Positions 11,552-22,739 of a stretch of DNA of 44,831 nt are shown one piece after another. Made by a program: the position numbers and the translations under genes. The number at the start of each line of letters is the position of its first letter. Within the stretch, counting starts at the first letter, position 1. A model generated the notes under the pieces. The model was not told the origin of the DNA. It ran no database searches and saw nothing but the letters and a program-made list of their open reading frames with translations. Source of the stretch: Circinella minor (lineage: Eukaryota > Mucoromycota > Mucoromycetes > Mucorales > Lichtheimiaceae); contig JAEPRB010000294.1 in the NCBI GenBank assembly GCA_016758965.1, forward strand, positions 1 through 44,831, written 5' to 3'.

Positions 11552-12326
11552 GTTTTCTTTTTCCCCTATCGTTTTTCTCTAGTATTTTACTTATACCTAT
11601 TAAATTCTCGTTTCCACACCTTAAAACAAATAGTTCATATATATATATTAATTTTTTTTTCTTTTATACGATATATTAAATATAACAACAAGAATATTAG
11701 TCTTTAATCTTTTATTTTTATATTATGCTATCATTTTATGGAGCCATTGACACGCGATTTTTATGTGGCGAAAAAACAAACAAAAAGAGAGGATATCAGG
11801 AGTGTATATGCTATTTCATCTCCTTAAACATGAATAGAAAATATTTTAACTTATTCAATCTGCATAAAACACTGTTTCATGCATCTATTAAGAATAGTTA
11901 TGGCATGTGCAGTTCATTGATAAGTCTTTAGTATATATTTAACATGTGTAGATTAAGAAAGTCATTTTACGTTGTACGTAACTTTATGATGCTACAATAA
12001 CAAGGTAGAAAATATAATAAATAGTCTTTTGAGAAGTATCAAAGACGTTTCGAATTATTTTTAATGATCTTAACTAAACATTTCCATCCCCTTTCTTTTT
12101 ATCAACATTCTATTTATTACATTGATGTGATAATATATTTAAACTTTTTTTAAAAAAAAACATATGTTAGATATGATCCATTGTTAATCCATTAAACAAA
12201 AAACGAATCAAATGTTCTTTATTGTTTCTTTCAATGACTTGATATCTATAACAACAACCAATATTTATCAATAACAACAACAAACTCATTTGGTTATTTT
12301 GTTTACTTTTGAAAAAAAAAGTGGTC

Positions 12327-12365
<39 letters not shown>

Positions 12366-12811
12366 AAAAAAAAAAAAAAAGGAAAAAGGAGATGGTAAGG
12401 TGACCACATAGCCAAAAAAAATCCCCTTTCGTTCTTTTCTCTTGCTTCATCCTCCCCCCCCCAAAAAAAAAAAAATATCACTCAACAAACAACATTTTGT
12501 TTATCAAAGGGCTTCGTACAGTATACATAAATATATTACCCTGTTTTTACCCTCTTTCCCCCCTCCCCTCCCCCCTTTTTTTTTGTAGTCTTGTAACGTT
12601 TTGCTTAAGAACCAACAATATTTCCCAACTTGGAAACCCTTAGAAAAGGCGTTCCGGCGGAGATGTTGTCCAATATGAAAAAGTTTTATATAAACTCTAT
12701 AAGTTCTTTTTTTTTTTATCAAACACTCTTACTGTTACGGAACTCTTTCTTTTTCTTTTTTAAAAAAAAACTCACACATATCTACGTAAAACATACACGC
12801 AATTTATTATC
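11552..12811. other. Intergenic, 1.26 kb, no confident gene
   Basis: The first part is probably the SWIB 3' untranslated region. A 68-codon ATG frame at 11725-11931 is AT-biased, has no recognisable features and is not called. A T/A junction tract lies at 12145-12160, a long GA repeat at 12331-12363, and G/C-run and poly-A sequence at about 12370-12575. The T6/A9 tract at 12756-12770 lies 42 bases before the next start codon. Confidence 0.5.
12331..12363. repeat. GA dinucleotide repeat, ~33 bases
   Basis: A pure GA repeat about 450 bases upstream of the gene starting at 12812. It can form purine/pyrimidine triplex-type structures or bind GAGA-type factors, but no function is shown. Confidence 0.85.
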
Positions 12812-13912
12812 ATGGCACTTGAAACCCCAACACTTTTTATAGATGATGATATAACATCACGACGTTTAGATCAATGTCATCGTTCTTATATGATACCTCA
12901 AAGGGTATCTCCTATTCATCCTGGTTATAATCCACTCTACCCTCAAGGAAATAGTGAAGATGAAGAAATGACCATCAACACCAGTAACTATTCTCGTCGT
13001 CAACAACAACAACTTCACAATGACATACCAAGCGTTGCTTATAGTTTCCCACAACCAACATTACTTGCTTTATTACTATCAAGGATATTAGATGCAGTTA
13101 TTTTCACATCCGCTATTGCAATAACTGCTTACAATTATTGGACAGGCGAGTTAATGAACTCTGTACAAAAACAACCCAATTTACTTGTTGGTGCACCTAC
13201 ATCAACTTCATCTTCACATCGCTATCCTTATTATCATCAGTCACAACAACAAGATAACCATTTTATTAGGCGTCGTCTTTCTTCGACTACTCTTTTAAAT
13301 GAACAAACACAAAAACAACGAAAATCTTCATTTTCTGATGTTGATACTACTATTACAAATAATCTTATGGAAACTCAAAAACAGCGAACTGAAGAATGGG
13401 CAGAAAGTTTGGCTAAACCTGAACAACAACCTCAACAGCGAAAGGAACAATTAAAAAGACAACAACAACGTTCTTATGACAAAGCATATGCTAATCCAAC
13501 TCTTGCTAGTATGAATAAGGTATAATATATATTACCAAAAAAAAAAAAAAGACCACACAATAACTTCCAAATATTCTTATATGTTGTCAATAACTTTTGT
13601 GCTTGTAGAGCAAACATGACTCCAAACACCGATCGAAATCACTTGATATAAAACGTAAGTATATTCATCGATACTATTATATATATTTTTATATATTAAA
13701 CACTCACACACGTATATATAGGACATGAAGAGGTAGACGAAACGTTCAGCCGAGTCGACGCAAAATTAAAGTCCTTGATTCAAAGATGTCAAGACGCTTT
13801 GAAAAGTAAAGCAGATTTTTCTGCTGATGATATTGATGTTAATGATAAATATTTGACTTCTTCAGCACCATCACCATCACCACCACCCATGAACCGTTAT
13901 CGCAGTATTTAA
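12812..13912 (+). CDS. Unrecognised protein with one membrane segment (314 aa)
   Basis: Three exons (12812-13519, 13609-13654, 13722-13912) keep frame and give 314 aa. The first ~85 residues are polar with an acidic stretch. One hydrophobic helix at about 86-112 (TLLALLLSRILDAVIFTSAI, then AITAYNYW) is the only membrane segment; there is no N-terminal signal peptide. The region after it is Gln/Ser/Arg-rich, with a coiled-coil-like KEQLKRQQQRSYDKAY segment. The C-terminal part has a conserved-looking helix (HEEVDETFSRVDAKLKSLIQ) and ends in a Ser/Pro tail. This suggests a membrane-anchored protein with cytosolic helical regions, possibly ER or mitochondrial outer membrane. I do not recognise the family. 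The 46-base middle exon is supported by matching phases on both sides. Confidence 0.75.
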
Positions 13913-14829
13913 TAATCTACGTACTTGGTTTTTTTTTCCTTTTATTTTTTGTATACAGAAATCGTCACATAAATATCCATTCATATAATACATATCAATA
14001 TCTATGACCCCCATTTATATATATTATATATCACTTTTTGTCATTTTATTACCCTCCGTTATTTTTCTTTTATTAACAAACCTTACCTTTCGATATATAT
14101 AGTACTAAGTGCATTAGTTAAATCTTTTTTTTTTTTTTTTTTACTTTCTTGTATATTTCATCCATTATTTTTATATATAAATTATCAACATTTTATTATT
14201 GTTCACAGCAACAACAAGTTAACACATATGTTATATCAACGGTCAGTTTTGTTTTTTGTGCTGGTACTCTTAAATATATTTAGAGTCGAGATTTTTTTCT
14301 ACTTTATGCTGTGTATCGTTGTACTACGTACTGCGGAAAAAAACTTTATAAAAAAGATAAAATATAGGGGATAGATCTGCATTATATGACTGATTTATAT
14401 GCTAGTGATTAGTGAAAGATAACCAAGAAAAGCAGTGAAAGGAGATAGTAATAGTAAACAACACCAGACTTTTTGTTTTGTTACTTTTTGGTGTTCGGCA
14501 AATCTTAATGAATAAGGCGATTTTAAATCCTTCTCAAGTTTCTATTCAAGCTTTATTCATAAATTGTTATGGAAAACAATTGATTTTTTTTTTCATGTAA
14601 TTATTGCGCAGTAGTTGGCTTTTTTTTTTTTATAATTGAATCACTTTTTTAAATAAAAAGTATGTTGAGTCATACCTAAAACAATGCTGAGTTTTTTTTT
14701 TTATATGTCAAAGTGATATATGCTCGTGTGTTTCATTTGTATTTGTTTTTTTTTCTAAGCAACAACTCATGTATAAAAAAAAATTAATGTTGTGAAAAAA
14801 AAAGGGAAAAAGGGGATTTCAAAAGGAAA
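13913..14829. other. Intergenic, 0.9 kb, no gene seen
   Basis: AT-rich with several poly-T runs. It probably holds the 3' end of the preceding transcript and the promoter of the next gene. No coding-like frame found on either strand. Confidence 0.5.
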
Positions 14830-15774
14830 ATGACACACAAAAAGAAAAAACATCATCATAACAGCGACCAACAACAGCATCACCAGCCGAACTTGGATCT
14901 ACCAAAGCTGCCTGATCATGATCAACCCATTGCAGATCAACTACAACAACTACTACAACAACAACCACAACAGCAAACACTACAACAGCAAACACCACCA
15001 GATCTTATATTAACCCACGGTTATGCTTACCTTTCTTTGGAAGGAACATTTATCGACAGCATTGCTCAACATGATACTATTCCAAACCACATGGTTGAAA
15101 ATCGTATTAAACGTGATGGTAGTTCAAAAAGTCATGTCACCATTCTTCATCCAAAAGAACTTAACCAAGCGTTGGAGGCAGCAAATATTGAGTTACCAAA
15201 GAAAAAATATAAATCACAAGCCTTGAAAAAATTAATTCAATGGATTATTGATCATGTTGGTGAACCAAGCAATTGGTCAAAACAAGAGGATTGGCCAAAG
15301 GATTTAGGGTTGGCATATGTTGAAAAACAACAAGATGATGATGATGATAAGACAGTAAAAAGTAAAGCCTATTTTCATGTATTACATTGGCCATTCGGTC
15401 ATAAGATCCGTCAAATGCTTCATTTAGAACCTGCATTCTTTCATGTTACAGTCGGATTTGATCCCAAGGATGTACATGGTTTATATAAAGGACCTGGAAC
15501 ATTAGTTAGTCTTATGGATCATCGTCATAATCGATTCGATTACACACAAGAAGAACAAACGATTATCCAGTTAACTTATTTGTTAAAGCTTTCTCCTCAA
15601 TATACCAAAGATGAAATGTTTTTAAATGCGCTTGTTAATCAATGTACTTATTATCAAAATATATTGGACGCTCGCTCTATTAAATGGAGGTTTATTCAAC
15701 AATTTATTACCACCAGTACACAAGAAGTTGACGAAACATGTAAGAAATTGAAAAATTTGGATATTAGTGAATAG
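14830..15774 (+). CDS. 2H phosphoesterase-like protein (Swiss Army Knife RNA-repair type)
   Basis: Uninterrupted coding region of 314 aa. The first ~55 residues are a His/Lys then Gln-rich low-complexity tail. The core holds two H-x-T motifs: 'SHVTIL' (His at about 102) and 'FFHVTVGF' (His at about 205), each in a hydrophobic strand. Paired HxT motifs mark the 2H superfamily (LigT/cyclic phosphodiesterase fold), which acts on 2',3'-cyclic phosphates or related RNA ends. Length and the 'GFDPKDVHGLYKGPGTLV' context fit the 2H domain found in Swiss Army Knife RNA-repair proteins, known to me only as a domain family. A GTAAG...CAG intron (15776-15883) appears to start one base after the stop codon. 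A second donor at 15740, in the last coding codons, could share its acceptor and change the C-terminus. Confidence 0.65.
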   Translation: MTHKKKKHHHNSDQQQHHQPNLDLPKLPDHDQPIADQLQQLLQQQPQQQTLQQQTPPDLILTHGYAYLSLEGTFIDSIAQHDTIPNHMVENRIKRDGSSKSHVTILHPKELNQALEAANIELPKKKYKSQALKKLIQWIIDHVGEPSNWSKQEDWPKDLGLAYVEKQQDDDDDKTVKSKAYFHVLHWPFGHKIRQMLHLEPAFFHVTVGFDPKDVHGLYKGPGTLVSLMDHRHNRFDYTQEEQTIIQLTYLLKLSPQYTKDEMFLNALVNQCTYYQNILDARSIKWRFIQQFITTSTQEVDETCKKLKNLDISE

Positions 15775-16750
15775 GGTAAGACAAAGAGGAACAGAACAAA
15801 AAAAAAAAGGAGGGGTGGTCTCATAGTTATTATACATAATCGATACTAATATTGCTATTATCAACTTACTTTTTGTATTTCAGGGTTCGATGCTTCTGAA
15901 GTACCTATATTCTCACCTTAACAATAAATGTTTTTCTTTAATATAGTATGATAACCCAATATAATATAATATAATATAATAATACTACTTGTACATTTTG
16001 TAACTTTTCTTTTTACCACATGTTAATTCCTCGTCTTTCTATTTTGTGCATTTTCGTGCCAATGTGAATAATACTTTATATTACTACTACTATTATCATT
16101 TTTAATCTATTATTACTGGAAAATCGTTCATACGTAAATGAATTTAATATATAAACAAAAAATTATTTTTGGAATATGACAGGACATTTTATTACTATTA
16201 TTATTAAGAACGTATCAGAATGTCATTCCTTTCTTCCTCTCCCCCCCCCCAAAAAAAAAAGACCAACAAAAAACATTTTAATACTTTATGCATGTTAATG
16301 AATATATATGTATACATGTAAATAAAGATTTGCCACATAATATATATGTAATAGTAACTACGTAGCCGTGAATTAGGAAAAAAAAAGTGAGAACATATGA
16401 TGATGTTTGTTACGTACTATAAATATACAAAGCAACTCAAAACAGATCATCAAATGACTCTTCTAATAACTCGAGTCTTTTTTTTTAAAATAAAAAATCG
16501 AATTGGGTGATTTAACAACAACAGAAAAAATATAAACAGAAATGTATACTAAATATAGTAACCAAGTAAATACATAGTAATTGTTTATTTTGAAATGTAA
16601 TTTAAGAGAAAAAAAAGTAAGAACGGGTAGGGGGTGAGGAGAAAGATGGGGGGGGGGTGTTAGTGAAATATATAAAGTATTACATATATTATATGCTCAT
16701 ATGCGATGCTAAGCAAAGCAAGTGTTTCATTTTTTAATTTTTTTTTTCGA
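15775..16750. other. Convergent 3' regions of the 2H gene and the bromodomain gene
   Basis: Contains the likely 3' untranslated-region intron 15776-15883, a TATAA-type tandem repeat at about 15958-15981, a C-run/A-run at about 16243-16260 and a G-run at about 16651. No coding-like frame seen. Confidence 0.5.
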
Positions 16751-19140
16751 TTATTGTTGTTGTTGAGTAACACTTTCATATGCTTTTTTAAATTCTGATA
16801 CATGAAGTGATCCAAGCTCAGCATTCACATCTTTCACATCATTTATATCCTTGAGTGATTCTTGCAATACATTCCATGCACCTCGGGTCAAATAATTTGA
16901 TTTCTCATATATGGTTTTTGTTAATTCATCATCACCTGTTTCTTCAGCAAATTCCCATAAACTACGCATATAAGCTTCTCCACGATCATCACCATAAAGT
17001 GGATAAATATAACAAGCATCTTGAGCTGTATAAAATGCACCAGGTGGTTCATTTCCCAAGGCTGTAAAAGCTCCATAATCGGCAAAATGAGCTGGATGAA
17101 TAGGATGTTTGTTACTGGACCATTCTTCATAAGAGGATCGTGTGGTATAAAATGCTGAAGGTAATGCATGTGTGTTCACCATGGTGATACCAGGGACTTC
17201 TGAAAATCGTTTTTCAGATGGAATTAATGTTTGTAAATCGGAAACTATTTTAATTATGTTTTATTAGTAAAAGCAAATCCAACAAAAGTAAGATATCCAG
17301 AATTTTGTTTATATGATACATATAATGAAAAAGATAAAAAAAAACTTACCAGCACCAACACCAGCTAATGATCCATCCGAAGCATAAACAATACCAGCTT
17401 CCGTCATCTTTTTCTTCTTCTTCTTTGTCATTGTTGGAATACCGAATGCACGTACAGGTGTTCCAGCTCTTGAACTACTAGCTGTATCAACCATCATTCC
17501 ATCCAAATCTTGTTGTTGCTGATAGTATTGATATTGTTGTTGTTGGCGACTTGCTTTTCTTTGTTGTTGTGTAGGATAGATTGAACCACCGTTATCCAAT
17601 CCAAGAATATCCACTTCTTCTTCCATTTTCACATTAGAATCTCGTTTTCCGCCTGTTAATGTAGTTGAAATACTAGATGCACGTCGACGTTGTTGTGCTG
17701 TCAGACTACCACTGATACTACCCCATCGATAACCTGCGCCACCACCACCAGCAGTAGTAGTTGTGGTAGTAGTCGCTGTAGAATGATCACTAAAAGGTGT
17801 ATCTGCACGTTCCGAAGATTCATAAACAACCGTTTTTGCAGCACGATCAATAGCTTTTAATCCATAATGTTCCAATCGATCTGCATTACGATAATAAATG
17901 GTATCAGGAGCATTGTATGTTTTAGCATTGGTACAAATCAATAAAAAATCTTGTCGAAAATCTTCCATATCTGAATATTCATCAGAATTGAGCTTTTTTC
18001 TCATTGTTGCAAAGTCCATAGGATGTTTGATAACTGTCAAATAATCGGTAATAATTGTTGTATCAACAGGTTGTAAAAATAATCCATAAGAATCACGTCT
18101 AATATTAATATCCCATTAGTTTCTTCTTATTTCTATTTGGTAATATTTCTTTACATAGTGCATATTTACCTTTCCAAAGTATCAAGTAGTTTTGTAGCAA
18201 TTGATTTCAAATCTCTGTCTTTTTTTACTGGTTCAGGTGGAGGACGTGGTTCTGGTTTAGGTGGTGGTGCTTTTACTTTAGCTGGTCGTCCACGTTTTTT
18301 AGGTTTATACTCTGAAGCACTTGTTGTAGTACTTATAGACGCTGTTCGTTGTCGAGAAGGTGGAGTTTTAGTCCTTGTTGTATTTGTCTGTTTTGATGAA
18401 GATGCACTTGTTGGTCGATTGGCCGTAGTAATATAATGATGAGTAGATCGTTCTGTTGGATGTACGGAACGTTCATGAATAGTATTTCTACCATGGTTTT
18501 CATTATGATGATGATGATGTTGTTGTTGTTGTTGTTGGTATGAATAATCATCAAATGTCGCCGATGACGATGATGCTGGTATTGATTCTTCCTCTTCTTC
18601 TTGTTTAATCATATTTGATTGTTGTTCTTGCCCCATATCATCATAATCATCCTCGTCATGATCATCGTCTTCTTCTTGATTATTTTGTTCAGCTTGGATA
18701 TAAGCAAAGGGTCGTTTACCACCTACTGGCATATGAGTACGTTGTTGAGTTGAAGGTGGTGGTGTTGAAGACAATGCTTTTATATTATGATCATTATCGT
18801 CATCATCAATATCTAGTTGTTCACTTTCATGTCGACGTCGTCCATGTTGATGTGTACGTTGTTGTTGAAATGTTTCTTCATCATCAGATTCTTGATTCTT
18901 CTTTTGACGCTTATGCTTTTTGTGTGATTTCTTCTTTTTATGCTTTTTCCGTTTACGATCTTCTGTTGGTGATTCTATATTATTATTATTGTTGCTGTTT
19001 TCATTGGTTGTTGACGTGACGATGCTGGCATCATTAGAAGAAGAATTTAATCGAAGTTTCAATTTAATACGTGGAGCTGCTTGTTGTTGTTGCTGTTGTT
19101 GCTGTTGCCGTTGTTCTTCATCAGAAAAATAACTCCCCAT
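16751..19140 (-). CDS. AT-hook and bromodomain protein, BRD7/BRD9-like
   Basis: Three exons on the minus strand (19140-18170, 18098-17350, 17244-16751) give 737 aa. The N-terminal ~290 residues are low complexity: a poly-Gln tract, a Lys-rich block (KRKKHKKKKSHKKHKRQKK) and acidic Asp/Glu runs. An AT-hook-like KKRGRPAK precedes the bromodomain at about 310-420, which shows 'YGLFLQPVD', 'YLTVIKHPMDFATMRKKL' and the acetyl-lysine-binding Asn in 'TNAKTYNAPDTIYYRNA'. The C-terminal third (about 560-737) is a conserved-looking region (PIHPAHFADYGAFTALGNEP) in the place of the BRD7/BRD9 C-terminal domain. In animals BRD7/9 belong to SWI/SNF complexes; a chromatin-remodelling or acetyl-histone reader role is inferred. 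The gene diverges from TAF11 across only 186 bp. Confidence 0.85.
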
Positions 19141-19326
19141 TATTTTTTTATTTTTTCAGCGGGTTTGTTATTATTATTATGTATGCGCTTTTTTTTTTAA
19201 AAAAAAAAAAAGAATGTATAAGTTTGCTGAGAAGGAAATTTTTAATCCTTTTGCTTTTTATATTTTTTTTACTTTATATTATTTTTTATTTAACAAACTG
19301 ACTTAACAAAAAAGAGCTATTAAATT
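19141..19326. promoter_or_regulatory. Bidirectional promoter between the bromodomain gene and TAF11
   Basis: Only 186 bases separate the two divergent start codons. Near the middle lies an uninterrupted T10/A13 tract (19189-19211). Poly(dA:dT) of this kind excludes nucleosomes in fungi, which would suit a shared open promoter. That role is inferred. Confidence 0.6.
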
Positions 19327-20472
19327 ATGTTTCCTGCAAATTCACCACCTTATAATGCTATTAGTCCACCTCCTACTAATCGTCCCATGATGACAGCAGC
19401 AGCTGCTGTAGCAGCATTAAAACGATCATCACCTGCACAACAGTCGAATCAACGAAGACAAAGTGGATCAAGTAGTAGTAGTGCAACACCCTTACATTCT
19501 GTATCTCGTCAAGGGTCCGTTGAAACAGAACGTGAACGTAGTAGTACACCTCACCCAGCTAATGGTGAAGAAACAACAGCAACAAATATTAATGAAGATC
19601 AAGAAAATGAATCTTCAACTAAAGGCAATGCAAACGATCCTCAACAAACACAACAAGATGCTGAAGCAGAAGAAGAGGATGAAAATAAAGAGGATCTATT
19701 AGAAGCGGATATGGATGCCTTTATGCAAGCACAAATGGAAAAACAAAAAGAAGATATGAAGTAAGTCTTTGTGGTTTTTTTTTTCGGCTGCTGTGGAAGA
19801 TAAATGAGGTATTCACATGTATATATGGGGAATATAATTACTGTTGTGGAATATAGACTAAATTTGGTTTTAAAAACATAAACAAGATTACTATTAGAGA
19901 ACTTCTCAAGTGAACAACTACAACGATACGAAGGTTATAGACGATCAGCATTGAATAGAACAAATGTTCGTAGGGTAAAGTTGATTATTATAATTATTAT
20001 TTTTGCTATTTGTTATTCATAGGAGCTAGTACTGTTGCCCAATTCATGCACGTTTATCTAATCCCGAGATTCCTTATCCAATTTTAGCTCGTGAGCCAAG
20101 TGCTTAATCAACAATGCTCACAAACTATGGCAATTGTTGTAGCGGGTTTTTCAAAAGTTTATGTTGGTGAAATAGTAGAAAAAGGTAAAAAAAAAAAAAA
20201 AAAATTGAAAACAAAGGGGATCATTTTTTTTTTGTTTTGTTTATCAAACGAAAAAAATGTCTGTTTCTATTGTTTTTATTATTGTTGTCATGGAGGATCA
20301 TTGTTGCTAAGTCACAATAAATATTATATGAAATATAGCACGAGAAGTGATGGAAGAATGGGGTCATACAGGAGCAATTCGTCCTGAACATTTACGTGAA
20401 GCAAATCGACGATATAAACAAGAACAAAGTGCAGCATCTTCAGTGGGTAAAAAGTTGACTGTTATGCGATAA
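19327..20472 (+). CDS. TAF11: TFIID subunit TAF11
   Basis: Four exons (19327-19760, 19887-19974, 20088-20184, 20339-20472) give 250 aa. The N-terminal ~140 residues are low-complexity Ser/Thr/Gln/Glu sequence ending in an acidic stretch. The C-terminal part is the TAF11 histone-fold domain, with 'LLLENFSSEQLQRYEGYRRS', 'ALNRTNVRRLVSQVLNQQ', 'VAGFSKVYVGEIVEKAREVM' and a final helix 'IRPEHLREANRRYKQ'. TAF11 pairs with TAF13 within TFIID and contacts TBP at RNA polymerase II promoters. Every junction keeps frame, and the motif order matches human and yeast TAF11. Confidence 0.94.
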
Positions 20473-21143
20473 AACACTTTTATATCGTACCCTTTACATT
20501 CGCCCTTTCTATCTCTCATTTCCTATCACACATCCTTTCTTCCTTCGCATACACATACACGTTTCATTTTCAAATATATATATTTTACTGGAGCTGCGTT
20601 AGCACTCGATTATAGTAATTGTCATTGAATTATCAGCTTTAATTAAGCAGACAAAAAATTACATGTATACCCCTTAGTTTCCCTTTTATTGTGGTCATAA
20701 TTAATAAATTCATCACAAGAAAAGGTCATTGATGTTCTTGACGTCGGATGATTTCAATTTCAAGAAATTTGTTGCCAAGGAAAGGAGTAAAAAAAAAAAG
20801 GAAGAAGTACACAAGTGGATGAAAACCTCAAGATTAAATATATATATGTGCAAAATGTAAAAATGACTGATCAACAAATCCAGGAATAGCTTTTTCTTTT
20901 ATGTGAAACGCCACACACAACAGCGAAAGTGAAAAACTGATTATTTTTGCACATAACGGACGCTTATAATCATTTTCAAAATAAACAATTTCCATTTTCG
21001 TACATTTTCCTAAAGCGAAAAAAAAAAAAAAAAATCTCGAGAGCTTTAAACTTTCCATCCTCTTGTTTCTTTCTTTTTTTTTACGTACTCTTTTTTCTCT
21101 TCTCTTCTTTTTTTTAAAAACTTTACCAAACAGTATTATTAAT
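20473..21143. other. Intergenic, 0.67 kb, no gene seen
   Basis: Probably the TAF11 3' end plus the promoter of the next gene. A T8/A5 tract at 21108-21120 lies 24 bases before the next ATG. A frame on the minus strand (20834-21058) is AT- and Phe-rich with no protein-like features. Confidence 0.5.
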
Positions 21144-22739
21144 ATGGATCCATTAAGCTGGAGAGCGCCTCATATAAAAAATCAATTCGTACATACAAAA
21201 CACCAAGCATTACGAAAATGCTGCGGGTGTATTCATTTACGCGTTGGTGCAACTCTTTCTTGTCTTGTCTGGATTGTAATTATAGTTTTTTCTTCTTCTT
21301 ATTCCTCTCACCATTATCACCATATCTTTATACATCGGTATACATACTCAAGAATTATATAAATAATAATATTTATAATAGGGTTTATCGTTATATTTTT
21401 CTATATTATCTTTTCAAGAATATAGTCGTAAGTTTCTACACACTTATTTATAAATCAAAATTTTCTTATTGGTAAAATTAATTAATAATTTTTTTTGATA
21501 GCATTTTTTTCATACATGGATTCAGGACCACTTTACGTATTCGCTGTTGCCAGCCTTGTTTTAGTAATTGTCGGTTTCGTTGGACTCTTTGTCCTTTTTA
21601 GGGTAATTTTTTCGCGAACCTTTTTCTAGTTTTATCTTGCTCCTCTCTCCAATCACTAAATAAGTCAACTATAATATATCTTATATTGACACCATAATGT
21701 ATGTACTATAAAAAATATTTATTCATTTTAAATATCGAAATTTTGTATATAGAATCGATGGGAATATATTCGGTTGTTTTCTCGACTTCTATGGACTGCA
21801 TTATTATTTTTTCTCATAGACGGCCTTGCAAATGCTTGTTATTTTATTACTCAACGAGAAAGTTTTATGACGTGGTGTATCAAAATGACTGGAGAAAATC
21901 TTGCCGGTCAAGTTGCTCAAAAAAACCGAACACTAGTAGAAGAATTTGATTATATTGGTTATGACTATTATAATTGTCAACGGTTATATGAAGATGAAAG
22001 TAAATTTGGTTTAATATCAATTTTTCTTATGATTGTGCTCTATGTAGGTTTGATTTTTTCTTATCACTTGCTATTTAATTGGGGGGGGGGAATGTTGGCG
22101 AGTTCAGTGAGCAACAATACTGGACTAACATTGACCAATAATAATGTTAAAATTTAAATATCTATTATTCATTGTGCTCTTTGTTATTGGATGATTGATT
22201 ATGTTATATATTGATTGTTCTGGTTTATGCAGATCTACTGGGGTCTTTGCATTTATTCATTTAGTCACAAGCAGGGTGTATCAAATATGGAATTAGCTTC
22301 CCGCTTGGAATTCGGAATGAATGCAAGAACACTTATGGGTGCAGGTCCAGGAATGGCTGCACCACCACCGCCGCCTCCTGTTGGACGAGCTGGTCCCGGA
22401 CGCTCTAATGTCATTGTACTTAATAACGAACGACCCTCTTCTTCAGCAAATAACAAAGAAAAATCCAAATCCAATAATATTGATAAGAATAAGAACAACA
22501 GCAACAGCAACAACATGAAAAAGTCAAAATATTTCGCTTCTTTACGATCTTTGAGATATAAATCTTATCGAAAAAATTCCGTTCGACATTATCATCAAGA
22601 ACAAAAAATGAAACGAAAATCAGTACCAGATAATCTTCTTTATAAAAGTAGACAAAATAGAATGATGGATTCACAAGATATTATTATTCATCACAAGAAG
22701 AATGAATCCCAACGATCGTCATCTGAAAATTATTATTAG
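21144..22739 (+). CDS. Four-segment membrane protein, LAPTM-like
   Basis: Five exons (21144-21275, 21382-21427, 21502-21602, 21753-22043, 22233-22739) give 358 aa in frame. A cysteine cluster 'LRKCCGCIHLRVGATLS' leads into the first membrane segment (about 34-58). Further segments are at about 73-93 (FAVASLVLVIVGFVGLFVLF), 98-120 and 174-200. The Cys cluster plus 'HLRVG' at the first helix, and four helices in all, resemble animal LAPTM4/5 lysosomal proteins; this is a pattern match, not a proven relationship. The C-terminal ~150 residues are cytosolic-type: a GPGMAAPPPPPPVGRAGPG segment, then Lys/Asn/Ser-rich sequence. A loop with possible N-glycosylation and cysteines lies between segments 3 and 4, with 'NRTLVEEFDYIGYDYYNCQR'. 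Vacuole or Golgi location is inferred. Confidence 0.75.

Noticed and set aside
18615..19019. 134-codon plus-strand frame
   Set aside because: Lies antisense to the low-complexity N-terminus of the bromodomain gene; a shadow of CAA/CAT repeats.
21774..22157. Unspliced read-through of exon 4 in the LAPTM-like gene
   Set aside because: Runs past a GTAGG donor into a poly-G tract; splicing at 22043/22233 keeps the fourth membrane helix.
22265..22516. 83-codon minus-strand frame
   Set aside because: Antisense shadow of the proline-rich tail of the LAPTM-like protein.
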